Shown one piece after another: positions 9,883 through 18,660 of a stretch of DNA of 64,000 bases. The position numbers were made by a program, and so were the translations under genes. Position 1 is the first letter of the stretch. The number at the start of each line of letters is the position of its first letter. The DNA is taken from NCBI GenBank assembly GCA_036501825.1, contig DASXZP010000046.1, positions 1 through 64,000 of the forward strand, written 5' to 3'. The notes beneath the pieces were generated by a model, which was not told the origin of the DNA, did no database searches, and saw only the letters and a program-made list of their open reading frames with translations. The stretch is from JAFECT01 sp036501825. Lineage in GTDB: Bacteria > Pseudomonadota > Alphaproteobacteria > Caulobacterales > Caulobacteraceae.

Positions 9883-11433
9883 CTATTTCGATGGCCCGCC
9901 GCGCACCGCGCTGTAGACCGCGTCGAAGGCCTGCAGTTTGTCGAGGTTTGGGACGGCGGTAACCGCGATCGGATCGTTCAGGCTTAAGGTGCTGTCGCGC
10001 GCGGGGTCGAAATGCGGCCACAGCGGCAGGCCCGGTCCATTCGGGTCGCCAGTTTTTACGAAGTTGGTCCAGTAACTCGACATGGCGTCCGCGAGCGCTC
10101 GGTCCTGAGCGGTCCAGCGCCACGTCGGCTCCTGATCCAGATGATCGAAAACGTACCAGAGCTCGGCGAAGTGGCTCGGGCCCCAACCGGCGTAGACTGA
10201 CCCTGCGGGAAATGGCGGCGCGTGCGCGAACTGGTAGTAGAACACCGGATAGCGGCTCTTGGCGACCTGCAGCCGCGCCCACGCCCAGTCGTCCCAAGCG
10301 AAGCGCAGATCGCGCTCGAAATCCAGGCGCGCGGTCTTGGCCTGTGCGTCCGTCGCACGCGGATAGGGCGCGAGCAGTTGCGGCGGGAGCGGACCCCACG
10401 CCTTGGCGATGCCGGCGTCGAAGTTGGCGGCAGTCACGCTGTCGAGGTCGCTGATCAGCGAGCGCGCCTCATCGGCGTTGGAGCCCACCATGATCGGCGT
10501 GTCGTTCTGCGAACCGGCGACATAGGCGTCGTACGGTGAGCGCGGCAGGGCGTAGGGTTCGATGACCGGATGCACGACCGGGGCCCAGTGACCCGCCATG
10601 ATCGTGTTCGCGGGCAAGGCGCGCAGGTCGGCGAGGGACTTTGCGCCCAGCGACTGGGCAAAGGCTGCGCCCTCGCGCTCGGCATTGGCGAGTTGGTATC
10701 CCGGCGCGAGCTGCAGCGGTTCGAACATCCCGCCGCTCTCGGCGATAACGCCGCGGAACAGGCCGCGCGCCTGCGGCGAGGCCACCAGCAGGCTCATGGA
10801 GGCGGCGCCGGCGGACTGGCCGGCGATGGTCACCTTGGACGGGTCGCCGCCGAAGGCTGCGATGTTCGACTGCACCCAGCGAAGGGCTGCGATCTGATCC
10901 TCGAGGCCGTAATTGCCCGACGAGTGGTGCGGCGATTCCGCGGTCAGCGCCGGATGCGCGAACCAGCCGAACGGGCCGACGCGATAGGCGACGGTGACCA
11001 CGATCACGCCTTTGCGCGCCAGCTTGTCGCCCCAATAGAGCGGCATGGACGCGGACCCGTTGGAGAATCCGCCGCCGTAGATCCACACCAACACCGGTAG
11101 CCGCGCGTTCGCGCCGGCCGGCGCCCAGATGTTGAGATAGAGACAGTCCTCGCTGACCTTGGGCGGCGCCTCGCCCGGCATAGAGACTCCGGTCTGCAGG
11201 CAGGCGGGTGCAAACGCGGTGGCCGAACGCACGCCGTCCCAGGCCGCAACCGGCTGGGGTTCACGCCAGCGCAGCGGGCCGATCGGCGGCGCGGCGAAGG
11301 GCACGCCCTTGTAGACCTCCAAGGCGCCGTCCCGGACGCCTTCGACGGCGCCGGCCGTGGTGCGCACAAGCGCAGAGGCCGGACTTGCGGCGAGCGCGAT
11401 CAGCGCGACAAGACAACAAATCAGGCTTCGCAT
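9883..11433 (-). CDS. Secreted type-B carboxylesterase (para-nitrobenzyl esterase family)
   Basis: This is an alpha/beta-hydrolase that cleaves carboxylic esters. The nucleophile elbow GQSAGA is present (IAGQSAGAASMSLLVASP), as are the family motifs EDCLYLNIW and the oxyanion-hole segment VWIYGGGFSNGS. The catalytic-His region lies near the ...GWGPSHFAELWYVF block. The start is set at ATG 11433 (MRSLICCLVALIALAASPASA), which gives a signal peptide and has GAGGGTGT just upstream. The longer frame to 11562 would put 43 odd residues before it. It is divergent from the LytTR gene at 11572. Confidence 0.92.
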   Translation of the reverse strand: MRSLICCLVALIALAASPASALVRTTAGAVEGVRDGALEVYKGVPFAAPPIGPLRWREPQPVAAWDGVRSATAFAPACLQTGVSMPGEAPPKVSEDCLYLNIWAPAGANARLPVLVWIYGGGFSNGSASMPLYWGDKLARKGVIVVTVAYRVGPFGWFAHPALTAESPHHSSGNYGLEDQIAALRWVQSNIAAFGGDPSKVTIAGQSAGAASMSLLVASPQARGLFRGVIAESGGMFEPLQLAPGYQLANAEREGAAFAQSLGAKSLADLRALPANTIMAGHWAPVVHPVIEPYALPRSPYDAYVAGSQNDTPIMVGSNADEARSLISDLDSVTAANFDAGIAKAWGPLPPQLLAPYPRATDAQAKTARLDFERDLRFAWDDWAWARLQVAKSRYPVFYYQFAHAPPFPAGSVYAGWGPSHFAELWYVFDHLDQEPTWRWTAQDRALADAMSSYWTNFVKTGDPNGPGLPLWPHFDPARDSTLSLNDPIAVTAVPNLDKLQAFDAVYSAVRGGPSK

Positions 11434-11571
11434 CGGACACCCTCGCAGACAGACGCCCAGTGTCGGCGGGCGCGCGCCGCGCCGGAACGCGGCCCAGCCC
11501 ACCGCGGGTGCGGTTCGCCCCAAATCCGAAGCCGCTGGACCTCGCCCGGTCCTCCACGCCAATCTCCGCCC

Positions 11572-12414
11572 ATGAGCCAGGCCCTCCCCACCCCCTCATC
11601 CGCGCGGCTTCGCGAACTGGCGTTGGGGTTCGCCTATTGGCTGGCGTTCGTGCTGATGCTCGAGCCCGACAATGTGCTGCGCGCGCTGCAGGCGGGCGTC
11701 ACGCCCTCATGGGCCGAAGAAGCGACACGCCTCTGCGGCGCGGGCGTACTCGGCGCCGCGGCGACGCCGCCGCTGCTCGCCCTGGTGCGACGGTTTCCGC
11801 TCGAGGGCGCTCTTTGGCCTCGTCGCCTGACGATCCAGGCGGTTGGCGGACTCTCGGCGGCAGTCGGACTCCTGTTCATCTCCGTGGTGCTGGCGCGGTG
11901 GGGTCTGGGCATCGACCATCGCCCGTTTCTGACGGCGATGCGCGAAGAGCTGATCGCCAACGGCCCGCTGTTGCTGGTCGCCGTCGCGGTCCTGATGGTC
12001 GTGGCCAACGGCGTGCGGCGAATGAGCCGAGGGCCCCCGGCATCAGTCGCCCCGACGCAGGTCTATCTCACCCAACTCCCGGTCCGTTCGCGCGGCCGCA
12101 CCAGCCTCGTGTCCCTCGACCAGGTCGACTGGATCGAGACCCAGGGCAACTACCTGGCCGTGCACATTGGCCCCACGGAGCATCTGGTGCGCGAAAGCCT
12201 GGCGGGGCTCGAGCCGCGCCTGGATCCGCGGCGGTTTGTCCGCATCCACCGCCGGGTCCTGGTCGCGGTCGACCGGGTGGAGGAAATCCAGGGGCTCGGG
12301 GCCGGCGATGCGGCCCTTAGGCTAAAGGACGGGACGGAACTGCGGCTCAGCCGCAGCTATCGCGACCGCCTGGTAGTGCTCGGCTTTGAACGAGGTAACT
12401 TTTCCAGATTGTAG
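11572..12414 (+). CDS. Membrane-bound LytTR-family transcriptional regulator
   Basis: The N-terminal half (residues about 15-150) has around four hydrophobic segments (LALGFAYWLAFVLML, VGLLFISVVLARW, GPLLLVAVAVLMVVA). The C-terminal half is a LytTR DNA-binding domain: LVSLDQVDWIETQGNYLAVH, then RFVRIHRRVLVAVDRVEEI and LRLSRSYRDRL. This layout is a membrane-anchored regulator without a receiver domain. It is divergent from the esterase gene. The signal and targets are unknown. Confidence 0.88.
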   Translation: MSQALPTPSSARLRELALGFAYWLAFVLMLEPDNVLRALQAGVTPSWAEEATRLCGAGVLGAAATPPLLALVRRFPLEGALWPRRLTIQAVGGLSAAVGLLFISVVLARWGLGIDHRPFLTAMREELIANGPLLLVAVAVLMVVANGVRRMSRGPPASVAPTQVYLTQLPVRSRGRTSLVSLDQVDWIETQGNYLAVHIGPTEHLVRESLAGLEPRLDPRRFVRIHRRVLVAVDRVEEIQGLGAGDAALRLKDGTELRLSRSYRDRLVVLGFERGNFSRL

Positions 12415-12705
12415 CCAACAACCCAGGAGGTGTTGAACGTGGGCTTCAATGAGAAGGCCCCACCATGCAGAAGTCCCTGCGCTCGACCCGAACTTACCTC
12501 CCGTCACACCTCCAGCTTCGCCATCGCCACAGCGGCGACGACGTCCTTTACGAGGGGTGCGTCAGAGGAAGGGTCGTCGCGTCGTCGCGTTCCCGCGAAG
12601 GCGCCCTCACCCGGCTCCTCCGCCATGCTCTTTACCTGAATAACTAGCCGATTGGGCGAGCTGGGCTCACCGCCTGGCTCGTCCCCTTCCAAGAAAGGTG
12701 CGAAA
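12415..12705. other. Intergenic stretch without a supported gene
   Basis: Several short frames exist on both strands (for example a 60-codon frame from ATG 12465), but none has a good ribosome-binding site, a recognisable domain or a neighbour that would support it. I see no hairpin followed by a T-tract. It separates the LytTR gene from a small ORF and the accessory island. Confidence 0.4.
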
Positions 12706-12900
12706 ATGGAGATCACTATGCGCCGCAAGCCCAAAGACCAGGTCCGTCCCCCCACCGATCCCATCGAGGCTGCGGTTCGAGCAGGCAGGCTTCTCACAGG
12801 GACGGCCGACGAAGAATGGCCGGACGATCTTCGCGATATCGGCCCGCGCCCGAAAGACACGCCGGCTTCTAGTCGAAAAAAGAAGGCCAAGGGCAGCTAG
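12706..12900 (+). CDS. Small basic hypothetical protein
   Basis: This 64-residue ORF starts at ATG (MEITMRRKPKDQVRPPTDP) with AAGAAAGGTG about 5-12 bases upstream. It ends in a Lys-rich tail (SSRKKKAKGS). The frame is open further upstream from a TTG, but the ATG with its Shine-Dalgarno sequence is the better choice. No family was recognised. It is the last ORF before the AT-rich left edge of the accessory island. Confidence 0.5.
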   Translation: MEITMRRKPKDQVRPPTDPIEAAVRAGRLLTGTADEEWPDDLRDIGPRPKDTPASSRKKKAKGS

Positions 12901-13114
12901 CTACGGCCCTTTGCCGACCGGTCAAATTTTTTTTTAAAATATTTGGCCCAGGGTTCGTATTTTTTAAGTGTTTGATTTTGCGAAACTTGGTTGTCACGAG
13001 TGTGTTGACAGTAGTGCAGTAAACTAAGTGATGTCGTGAATTCTGACATTTCTCACGGCTCCGACCACAATCCGCGACTTTACTATTTTTCCTAACGCCC
13101 TTACCTGCCGCCGC
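12901..13114 (+). promoter_or_regulatory. AT-rich left edge of the island and possible transposase promoter
   Basis: A sharp drop in GC begins near 12927 with runs of T and A (TTTTTTTTT then AAAATATTT). A canonical -35 hexamer TTGACA lies at 13005-13010, followed by an AT-rich stretch. This could drive the transposase gene starting at 13115. No terminal inverted repeat could be paired with the other side by eye. Confidence 0.4.
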
Positions 13115-14281
13115 GTGAACGTTCTGTCGCGGTTCAAACAACGGTTGCTTCTGAAGTGCTTCGTCAAGGGCAACGGCATCCTCGATGCCGCCGAATTCAT
13201 TGAGTGTGACCCCGAGACCGTCCTTCGGTACCTCAAGCGATTTGGTATTGCGCTGTGGGCCGCTCATGACCGCCTCGTAACTGGACTGAGCGTCGAGAGG
13301 ATCGAGGCAGATGAAGTTTGGAGCTTCGTCTACGGAAAGTCGCGAAACCGGAAGCGATTTAAGCCCGGCGCGCCGAAGGGTGCTGGCGACATATTCACGT
13401 GGACCGCCCTGGACCCCGACTCAAAGCTCATCGCTGCTTGGCACGTCAGTCCGCGTACCCGAACAAACGCGCTCCGCTTCATGACTGACTTGCGCTCGCG
13501 GCTTGTCAGCAAGGTGATGATCACAACAGACGCGCTATCGCTTTACAAGAATGCCATTGCAAACGCCTTCGGTAGCGATGCTGACCATGTGATCATCCAC
13601 AAAGTGCTGAAGAGCCGATGGGATCGGGAGACCGGTGACAAGCACGTCGTTGTCGTTGAGATGACCAAGGAGGTTCAGCATGGCGCTCTGGTCGATGTCT
13701 CGGCAGCGTCGACGTCGCACAATGAGCGGCACAATGGCACGATGCGTAATGCGATCGGTCGACTGCAACGCTACTCATACGGATTTTCCAAGAAACGCGA
13801 AAGCCATGTTTGGGCGCAAGCCATCTACTTCTTTTGGTACAACTTCAGGAAAGCGCATCGAAGCCTTCGTCACACGACGCCGGCGATGGAAGCCGGCATA
13901 GCGGACAGGGTTTGGGAATGGGACGATTTCTTGGATGAAACGGACCGATACTGGAGGGAACTCGAAGAGCGTACGCCTCCCCCGACTCCGACCCTCAACG
14001 GCATCGCCCTTGTGCCCATCGACCGAGACGTCGCACGCCCCGACTGTGAGTTCTTCGTTTGCGAAGATACAAAGGTCGGAAAAGCCAAAGTTCACATGGG
14101 CCACTGCCGAAACTGCCGCTGGGGATTAGGGCGTGGTGGTAAAGGCGTGTTCAACAAGTGGTACGCGTTCCCCGATCGCGTCACGGCTGAGGCCGCGGCA
14201 GCGGTTTTGGCGCCAGATGGGAACGGTACGTGCTCTATGTGTATCAAGCGAAAGTACCGCACGCGCAGTCAGCCGACGTAG
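13115..14281 (+). CDS. IS1-type DDE transposase with an extra Cys-rich C-terminal domain
   Basis: Residues about 15-45 form a helix-turn-helix-like segment (DAAEFIECDPETVLRYLKRFG). The catalytic core follows the IS1-family pattern: first Asp in IEADEVWSFVYGK, second Asp in MITTDALSLY, and Glu in the SHNERHNGTMR block, then AIYFFWYNFRKAHRSLRHTTPAMEAG. All three acidic residues are intact. Residues about 305-388 are not part of a standard IS1 transposase and carry HMGHCRNC and GTCSMC, a CxxC...CxxC pattern that may bind zinc. It starts at GTG. The stop is 6 bases from the convergent HNH gene, leaving no space for a right terminal repeat. Confidence 0.8.
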   Translation: MNVLSRFKQRLLLKCFVKGNGILDAAEFIECDPETVLRYLKRFGIALWAAHDRLVTGLSVERIEADEVWSFVYGKSRNRKRFKPGAPKGAGDIFTWTALDPDSKLIAAWHVSPRTRTNALRFMTDLRSRLVSKVMITTDALSLYKNAIANAFGSDADHVIIHKVLKSRWDRETGDKHVVVVEMTKEVQHGALVDVSAASTSHNERHNGTMRNAIGRLQRYSYGFSKKRESHVWAQAIYFFWYNFRKAHRSLRHTTPAMEAGIADRVWEWDDFLDETDRYWRELEERTPPPTPTLNGIALVPIDRDVARPDCEFFVCEDTKVGKAKVHMGHCRNCRWGLGRGGKGVFNKWYAFPDRVTAEAAAAVLAPDGNGTCSMCIKRKYRTRSQPT

Positions 14282-14287
14282 CTGGCG

Positions 14288-15292
14288 TTACTCGCCTGCG
14301 CCGGTGATTTCTCTAACACCGCGTTCGAAAGCGGCTTTAATCTTAGGAACCCAATCATCCGGCGTTTCGAACTCCAATCGAAATTCGTGCATGCCAGATG
14401 GATTCTCAGAATTGAAAATCGAACTCATCCAACCGGGTAACGTTGCGACCTTGTCGATGTTCATTCCGCCGACACCGATGAAGAGGCGTTGAACCTCTTC
14501 AAGTTCTGATGGCACGTACGCGAACCGGACGGTTTCTTCCCACTCGATGATCCGACGACACACCTGTCCGAATAACGAGCACACGCGCAGGATGTCGGTC
14601 TCGGAGCCCGGTTGGCCCGGCGGTCCCCACGAGGCCTGCATCTCCCCATTCAGCAGGCCGCCTAGCGCCTCAGCTTGCGACATGAGATCGCGAAGCCGAA
14701 GTTGGAACCAAGTACCGAAATCGGCCAACTCGATGGGGTGGGCTCGCAGAGCGTAGAGGCCTTTCTGAAGGTCATCCCACTGGCGTTTAACCGGTTCGAG
14801 GGATTGTCTAAGCAGTTCCGCCGTAAGCTTGTATTCCCAGTACGGCGGCCGATCGATCACGATCTGTCTGGCTAGGTAACTGGCATTCTCGAAGCCGATC
14901 AGGCGCTTCTCGGCGACGCGAGCCTTCAAGAGGTCGCCTGTCTTCCCCAGCCGCTCCATGGTCGAACGTTCGTGTGCGTTTCGCCATTCATACAGGAGTG
15001 CTGCGGTGAACTGACTTTGGTCGGAGTCGGCCATCTTGTGACAGTTCCGACAGAGCCAGATGGCGTTGATAATGTCCGACCTATCCGCGTCGAGCATCGC
15101 ATCATCGTAGCGCGCCGATCCAGGCCGTGCGCCATAAATATGCGCCGCCTCACCGACGCTGATCGACCGCTGTTCATCCTCGGCTGGCCCAACAGTTAGC
15201 GCCTGGCAATCGGGGTTTGAGCACATGTTGCCGGCACGTTTGGCAATCGTATCAGCGATGCTCCTAGTGAACTCTGGTGGGGGCTGTGTCAT
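14288..15292 (-). CDS. HNH nuclease-like protein with a helical C-terminal domain
   Basis: The N-terminal 100 residues carry an HNH-type zinc/metal finger: CSNPDC, then SVGEAAHIYGA with the metal-binding His, and AIWLCRNCHKMAD with the final Cys pair and His. The remaining 230 residues are helical with no family I recognise (ARQIVIDRPPYWEYKLTAELL...). HNH proteins with long unknown C-terminal domains are common in anti-phage islands, and an ApeA candidate lies 2 kb away. Target and role are inferred only. It is convergent with the transposase gene. Confidence 0.68.
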   Translation of the reverse strand: MTQPPPEFTRSIADTIAKRAGNMCSNPDCQALTVGPAEDEQRSISVGEAAHIYGARPGSARYDDAMLDADRSDIINAIWLCRNCHKMADSDQSQFTAALLYEWRNAHERSTMERLGKTGDLLKARVAEKRLIGFENASYLARQIVIDRPPYWEYKLTAELLRQSLEPVKRQWDDLQKGLYALRAHPIELADFGTWFQLRLRDLMSQAEALGGLLNGEMQASWGPPGQPGSETDILRVCSLFGQVCRRIIEWEETVRFAYVPSELEEVQRLFIGVGGMNIDKVATLPGWMSSIFNSENPSGMHEFRLEFETPDDWVPKIKAAFERGVREITGAGE

Positions 15293-15473
15293 GTGCTTTT
15301 GTGCTGCCTGGAAAACGGCCCCAGCTGTGTAACAAGATGATGTAACGTCCCCGTCGCATATGCATCGCCATCTAGATAATCTCGGCGTTTGGCGGAGGTG
15401 ACGGTGCCGCAGGTCGTCAAGATGATCGCCAAGTAGGATGGGATTGATCCCAGCGCCCGAGAACTAGGGCAAG

Positions 15474-15878
15474 TTATGAAAGAATTGGAGGCTGTTTTTG
15501 GTCATCAGGGCGCTTGCTGAGTGTGAGGACGCCCTCCTTACTCAACTGAAGCTGAGCTTTGCCGCTAGCTTGCTGAAGCTGCCCGGTATTATGGATGGTA
15601 AGCTCAAATATATCGCCGTTGCCGAACATGATTTTATGGGTGATTAAATCGCCCGTCTGAGAAATGTCATGCTGAACCACTTCCAATATGTTGGTCAACT
15701 GCACTTGAGTTATCGGAACTTTTGAGTCGACGGTCATTTGTCCGTCGGCTGCAATGTTCACGCGGACGGCTTCGTTTTCCATTACGGCTCTCCCATCCGG
15801 GTAAGTCGTGAACGTCCCCTGCTCAAATTCGATGATTTCCTCACCATTGGCGCCTCGGCTGTATTTCGGTGGCTGCAT
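15474..15878 (-). CDS. Hypothetical island protein
   Basis: The 134-residue protein starts at ATG 15878 (MQPPKYSRGANGEEIIEFEQG) with GGAG 7 bases upstream. A longer frame to 15941 adds a 21-residue extension without support. The sequence alternates polar and hydrophobic residues, suggesting a beta-rich fold (GTFTTYPDGRAVMENEAVRVNIAADGQ and later repeats of this style). There is no signal peptide or membrane segment. The family was not recognised. Confidence 0.55.
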   Translation of the reverse strand: MQPPKYSRGANGEEIIEFEQGTFTTYPDGRAVMENEAVRVNIAADGQMTVDSKVPITQVQLTNILEVVQHDISQTGDLITHKIMFGNGDIFELTIHNTGQLQQASGKAQLQLSKEGVLTLSKRPDDQKQPPILS

Positions 15879-15970
15879 GATTGACTCCGTTCGTGGGTAA
15901 ATGCTCGACGACTGCGTCTGGCTCCGAAGTCGCGTTAACACGCTGACTCGCTTCGCTCAACGAGATCGCC

Positions 15971-16013
15971 GCGCTCCTGCGCCGCGCTCCTGCGCCTGCG
16001 CCTGCGCCTGCGT
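15971..16013. repeat. Short GC-rich tandem repeat
   Basis: Two near-identical copies of a GCGCTCCTGCGCC unit are followed by about four copies of the hexamer GCCTGC. It lies in the 255-base gap between the divergent hypothetical gene (start 15878) and the GNAT gene (start 16134). There is no spacer structure of the CRISPR kind. Slippage could vary the copy number. Confidence 0.6.
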
Positions 16014-16133
16014 GAAGACCCATCCTGCCGAACTGCCCAGGTGCTGGGCCGCCTCAAGCGCAGCGGCAGTTCCCTAGTGGTTCACCTTGGCGCATATTGA
16101 CCCCGAGGGGTTGCTACGCGAGGAGGTTCTTGA

Positions 16134-16634
16134 ATGCCGGCAATGACCGACCCGCATGACGCGCTGGTCTCATTTCAGCAAGCACTGGCGGAAGGTGCCT
16201 TGCAATTGCGACCAGGCGAGTTGGACCTCACTCTGCTTTTGCATGTGGACCATCCCAATAATGTGCTGCGGCTCACGTACGTTCACACGGAAGGGACAAC
16301 CGTCACCGCGCTCGCAATGTTTGCCCAAGTTGAGCCGTACGAGGGACTCCCCTGCTTTCAAGTGGGTTATGCCGTTCCGGACGCATGTCGTGGCAAGGGC
16401 CGCGCAAAGGCCGTTCTGAAGGCTGCGATTGCCGAGATGGAGCACGGGTTCGCCCGTACCCCGTTGAAGCGCTTCTATGTAGAGGCTGTCGTGGGAGTCG
16501 ATAACGCTCCTTCCCGGAAAATTGCTGAGGCCGTATTTGAGCAGACGGGAACGGAAATCACTGACGAGGTGTCCGACCAGCCGGCAATTCATTTCGTCAA
16601 GGAGTTTGGCGTTTCAACCAAACATTCTACGTGA
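16134..16634 (+). CDS. GNAT-family acetyltransferase-like protein
   Basis: The 166-residue protein has the acetyl-CoA binding motif A (FQVGYAVPDACRGKGRAKAVLKAAI), with CRGKGRA matching the R/Q-x-x-G-x-G/A loop. A later strand-helix (FYVEAVVGVDNAPSRKIAEAVFEQTG) has the Asn-x-x-Ser typical of motif B. By family it would transfer an acetyl group to an amine; the substrate is unknown. The ATG is preceded by AGGAGG at good spacing. It is isolated within the accessory island. Confidence 0.72.
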   Translation: MPAMTDPHDALVSFQQALAEGALQLRPGELDLTLLLHVDHPNNVLRLTYVHTEGTTVTALAMFAQVEPYEGLPCFQVGYAVPDACRGKGRAKAVLKAAIAEMEHGFARTPLKRFYVEAVVGVDNAPSRKIAEAVFEQTGTEITDEVSDQPAIHFVKEFGVSTKHST

Positions 16635-16729
16635 CCAATTGAACGCGATCGCGTATCTGGCCAGCCGTTAGCTCTGAATGACCCGACCATTCCCGACCAG
16701 GACTCGTCCTGCAAGAGAAAGGTAAAATC

Positions 16730-16849
16730 ATGCAGGTTCTAACCATAGGTCGAGACGCGAAGACGGGCCGATTCATTACTGTGAAGGAAGCCCGCCGACG
16801 GAAAGCTACGGCTATCGTCGAGACCTTGAAGCGTCCCACGAGCCGATAG
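16730..16849 (+). CDS. Very small basic protein (39 aa)
   Basis: The ORF (MQVLTIGRDAKTGRFITV...) starts at ATG with AGAGAAAGG just upstream and ends in TAG 15 bases before a strong terminator hairpin. The pattern GRDAKTGRFI(T/P)VKEAxRR is one I associate with small proteins of alphaproteobacterial accessory DNA, of unknown function. It is rich in Arg and Lys, so nucleic-acid binding is possible but not shown. Confidence 0.5.
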   Translation: MQVLTIGRDAKTGRFITVKEARRRKATAIVETLKRPTSR

Positions 16850-16864
16850 GTTCTGGGAAGCAGG

Positions 16865-16902
16865 CGTCGGCGGTGACGCAATCGCCGCCGACGTTCTGTT
16901 TT
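16865..16902 (+). terminator. Rho-independent terminator
   Basis: A perfect 9-bp stem (CGTCGGCGG at 16865-16873 with CCGCCGACG at 16885-16893) has an 11-base loop and is followed by TTCTGTTTT. It ends the transcript of the GNAT gene and the 39-residue ORF, and separates them from the convergent ApeA-like gene. Confidence 0.8.
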
Positions 16903-16939
16903 AATGTCTTAACCCCATAATACAGGTTCGTCAATATTT

Positions 16940-18355
16940 TTAAGCGCTTGCGCTTCTAGATTCAATCAGCTCAACTCGTTCAAAGTACCATCTGTATTGC
17001 GTTGACCGCTTAATCACGCGCTCAATGATCTGCGGTTCCACGGCAATCTCGACCAACAAGAGGATGTGATAGAAGACGTCGAGCGCCGCAGAGTGATCGT
17101 TCCATGCGTGAAGCGCTTTTGTATAATCTTCGTCGGCCCTCACGCCACCATGGTGCGACATGTTATTCCGATACTGTGCACAGGCTTTACAAAACGCCTT
17201 TAGCCGCGCCTGATCGAGATCGAACGGTAACGGCGAGAGAAGTTGAAACAGCCGCTCCTCAAGTGGAACTTCGGACGCGTACCGCAACCGCCACTTCAGC
17301 CATTTCCGATCGCGAGCGTCTGATACGGCGGCGAAGATCCGATTCATCCGCTCTATTGTCGGAGCGTTGACCGCCTTTTCAGGATTTTTGCGCCGATGCA
17401 GAGTTTCTAGACCCCAAATCAGATTCACCAGTCGGTGTTCCTCGAAAAGATCGAATCCCCTTCGCGTACCGAGATAGAGATAAACGCCCGGGCCATACGC
17501 TTGTGAAGCGCTGGCCCATCGGAAAATCAGGTCTCCGAAGGTGCCCGCGACCTCAGCGAATGTCGTCCACGGCGGGGAGTTCTTTTGAAATTTCTCTCCT
17601 GCGAGCCGTTGGTGATAGAGGACATATGTCGCCTTTTGCCCTGCTAGTTTAAGAGTTGCGAACGTTCCCCGTCGCGCCGAGTTGCTCAGAACTACGAGCA
17701 AATCACGAATTAGTCCTACGTTGCGCAGGACCTCCTTGTAGGTTAGCGGCTCATGATAGCGTGCGAGGATAGTCGCCCTTTCTGAGGCATTGAGATTTCG
17801 GTTTCCCTCTTCGAAAGACGTGTCGCACTTCAAATATCGAATGACTTCGACTTTGCCCCACGGGGCGTCATACTCACTCGTATTAGGGCTGACGTAGCGG
17901 AGGCTGAAGGACCGCTTGGTAGGTTTGATTTTAAGCCTATTCGAGGAAAACCAATCGCTGTATCCGGCGAGTTCAAATTCGGCGGAGGAAAACCGCAGGC
18001 CGCTTGTCTTGTAGTCAATTCGCTTGTCGCCAACGAACGCTGCAAACGCACGAAAAGTTTCTGTTGAAGCGCCGCTCCCCGCGAGATGCACTCCGGATTC
18101 AAATGCGTCTAACAGCAAGCAGTATTTGTTGGCTTGGACCAGATAGCCTTGGATCGCCGACGCATCGCCATCAGTAGCTGCTTTCTGACGTTTGTTGGGT
18201 CGGGAGAGCAGGCCATCAAGTCTTAGGTCGATGCGCCCTTCGTCACTGATCGTCAGCTGCCCGGGCACCGCCGAGTCAGGCGCGAAACGGCCTCTTGGGA
18301 CCTTATCTCGGGCGAACCAGAAGAGCCCGGTCGCAACCAATGCGTCGTCCGCCAC
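16940..18355 (-). CDS. apeA: ApeA-like HEPN-domain anti-phage protein
   Basis: The N-terminal domain (GLFWFARDKVPRGRFAPDS, then GQLTISDEGRIDLRLDGLL) matches the ApeA N-terminal domain 1 pattern. The C-terminal quarter is a HEPN domain with the RX4H ribonuclease motif in QYRNNMSHHGG (residues about 395-402) and a preceding helix typical of HEPN_Apea (EHRLVNLIWGLETLHRR). ApeA proteins are single-gene anti-phage effectors thought to act as HEPN RNases through abortive infection. The start is GTG 18355. An XRE regulator sits 59 bases upstream on the same strand, so the two probably form an operon. Family assignment is by motif only. Confidence 0.75.
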   Translation of the reverse strand: MADDALVATGLFWFARDKVPRGRFAPDSAVPGQLTISDEGRIDLRLDGLLSRPNKRQKAATDGDASAIQGYLVQANKYCLLLDAFESGVHLAGSGASTETFRAFAAFVGDKRIDYKTSGLRFSSAEFELAGYSDWFSSNRLKIKPTKRSFSLRYVSPNTSEYDAPWGKVEVIRYLKCDTSFEEGNRNLNASERATILARYHEPLTYKEVLRNVGLIRDLLVVLSNSARRGTFATLKLAGQKATYVLYHQRLAGEKFQKNSPPWTTFAEVAGTFGDLIFRWASASQAYGPGVYLYLGTRRGFDLFEEHRLVNLIWGLETLHRRKNPEKAVNAPTIERMNRIFAAVSDARDRKWLKWRLRYASEVPLEERLFQLLSPLPFDLDQARLKAFCKACAQYRNNMSHHGGVRADEDYTKALHAWNDHSAALDVFYHILLLVEIAVEPQIIERVIKRSTQYRWYFERVELIESRSASA

Positions 18356-18414
18356 ATCTAACCTTTCGATGCCGGAGGTCGGACTGGGAGGCTACCGCGC
18401 CGACTTCCTAGGCG

Positions 18415-18624
18415 TCACGCCCTATCGAGCAGCCTAACCAGCTCAATCCCAAGGGCCTCCGCCATACGACCCATTACCTCAATGGTGACGTTCCTCGTTC
18501 CGCGCTCCACCTGGCCCAGATACGTTGGCGACACATCGACTCGGTGCGCGAGTTCCTCCTGTGAGAACCCGCGCTCCATCCGCCACTTGCGGACGTTTCG
18601 CCCGACGATCGCCTTCCACCGCAT
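18415..18624 (-). CDS. XRE-family helix-turn-helix regulator
   Basis: The 69-residue protein is little more than one HTH_3/XRE domain: KWRMERGFSQEELAHRVDVSPTYLGQVERGTRNVT, with a final amphipathic helix. It lies directly upstream of the ApeA-like gene on the same strand. A perfect palindrome in the divergent promoter (18661-18672) is a plausible operator. The likely job is keeping the defence gene repressed and autoregulating, which is inferred from context. Confidence 0.88.
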   Translation of the reverse strand: MRWKAIVGRNVRKWRMERGFSQEELAHRVDVSPTYLGQVERGTRNVTIEVMGRMAEALGIELVRLLDRA

Positions 18625-18660
18625 AGCGGAAAGGACGGGCTGGACACGGACAAGCGCCAG

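Noticed and set aside
12504..12890. 128-codon frame on the minus strand
   Set aside because: It is opposite the small plus-strand ORF at 12706 that has the better ribosome-binding site, and it shows no domain.
15971..16013. Possible CRISPR-like short repeat
   Set aside because: Units are 6-13 bases in direct tandem with no spacers of constant length and no cas genes nearby.
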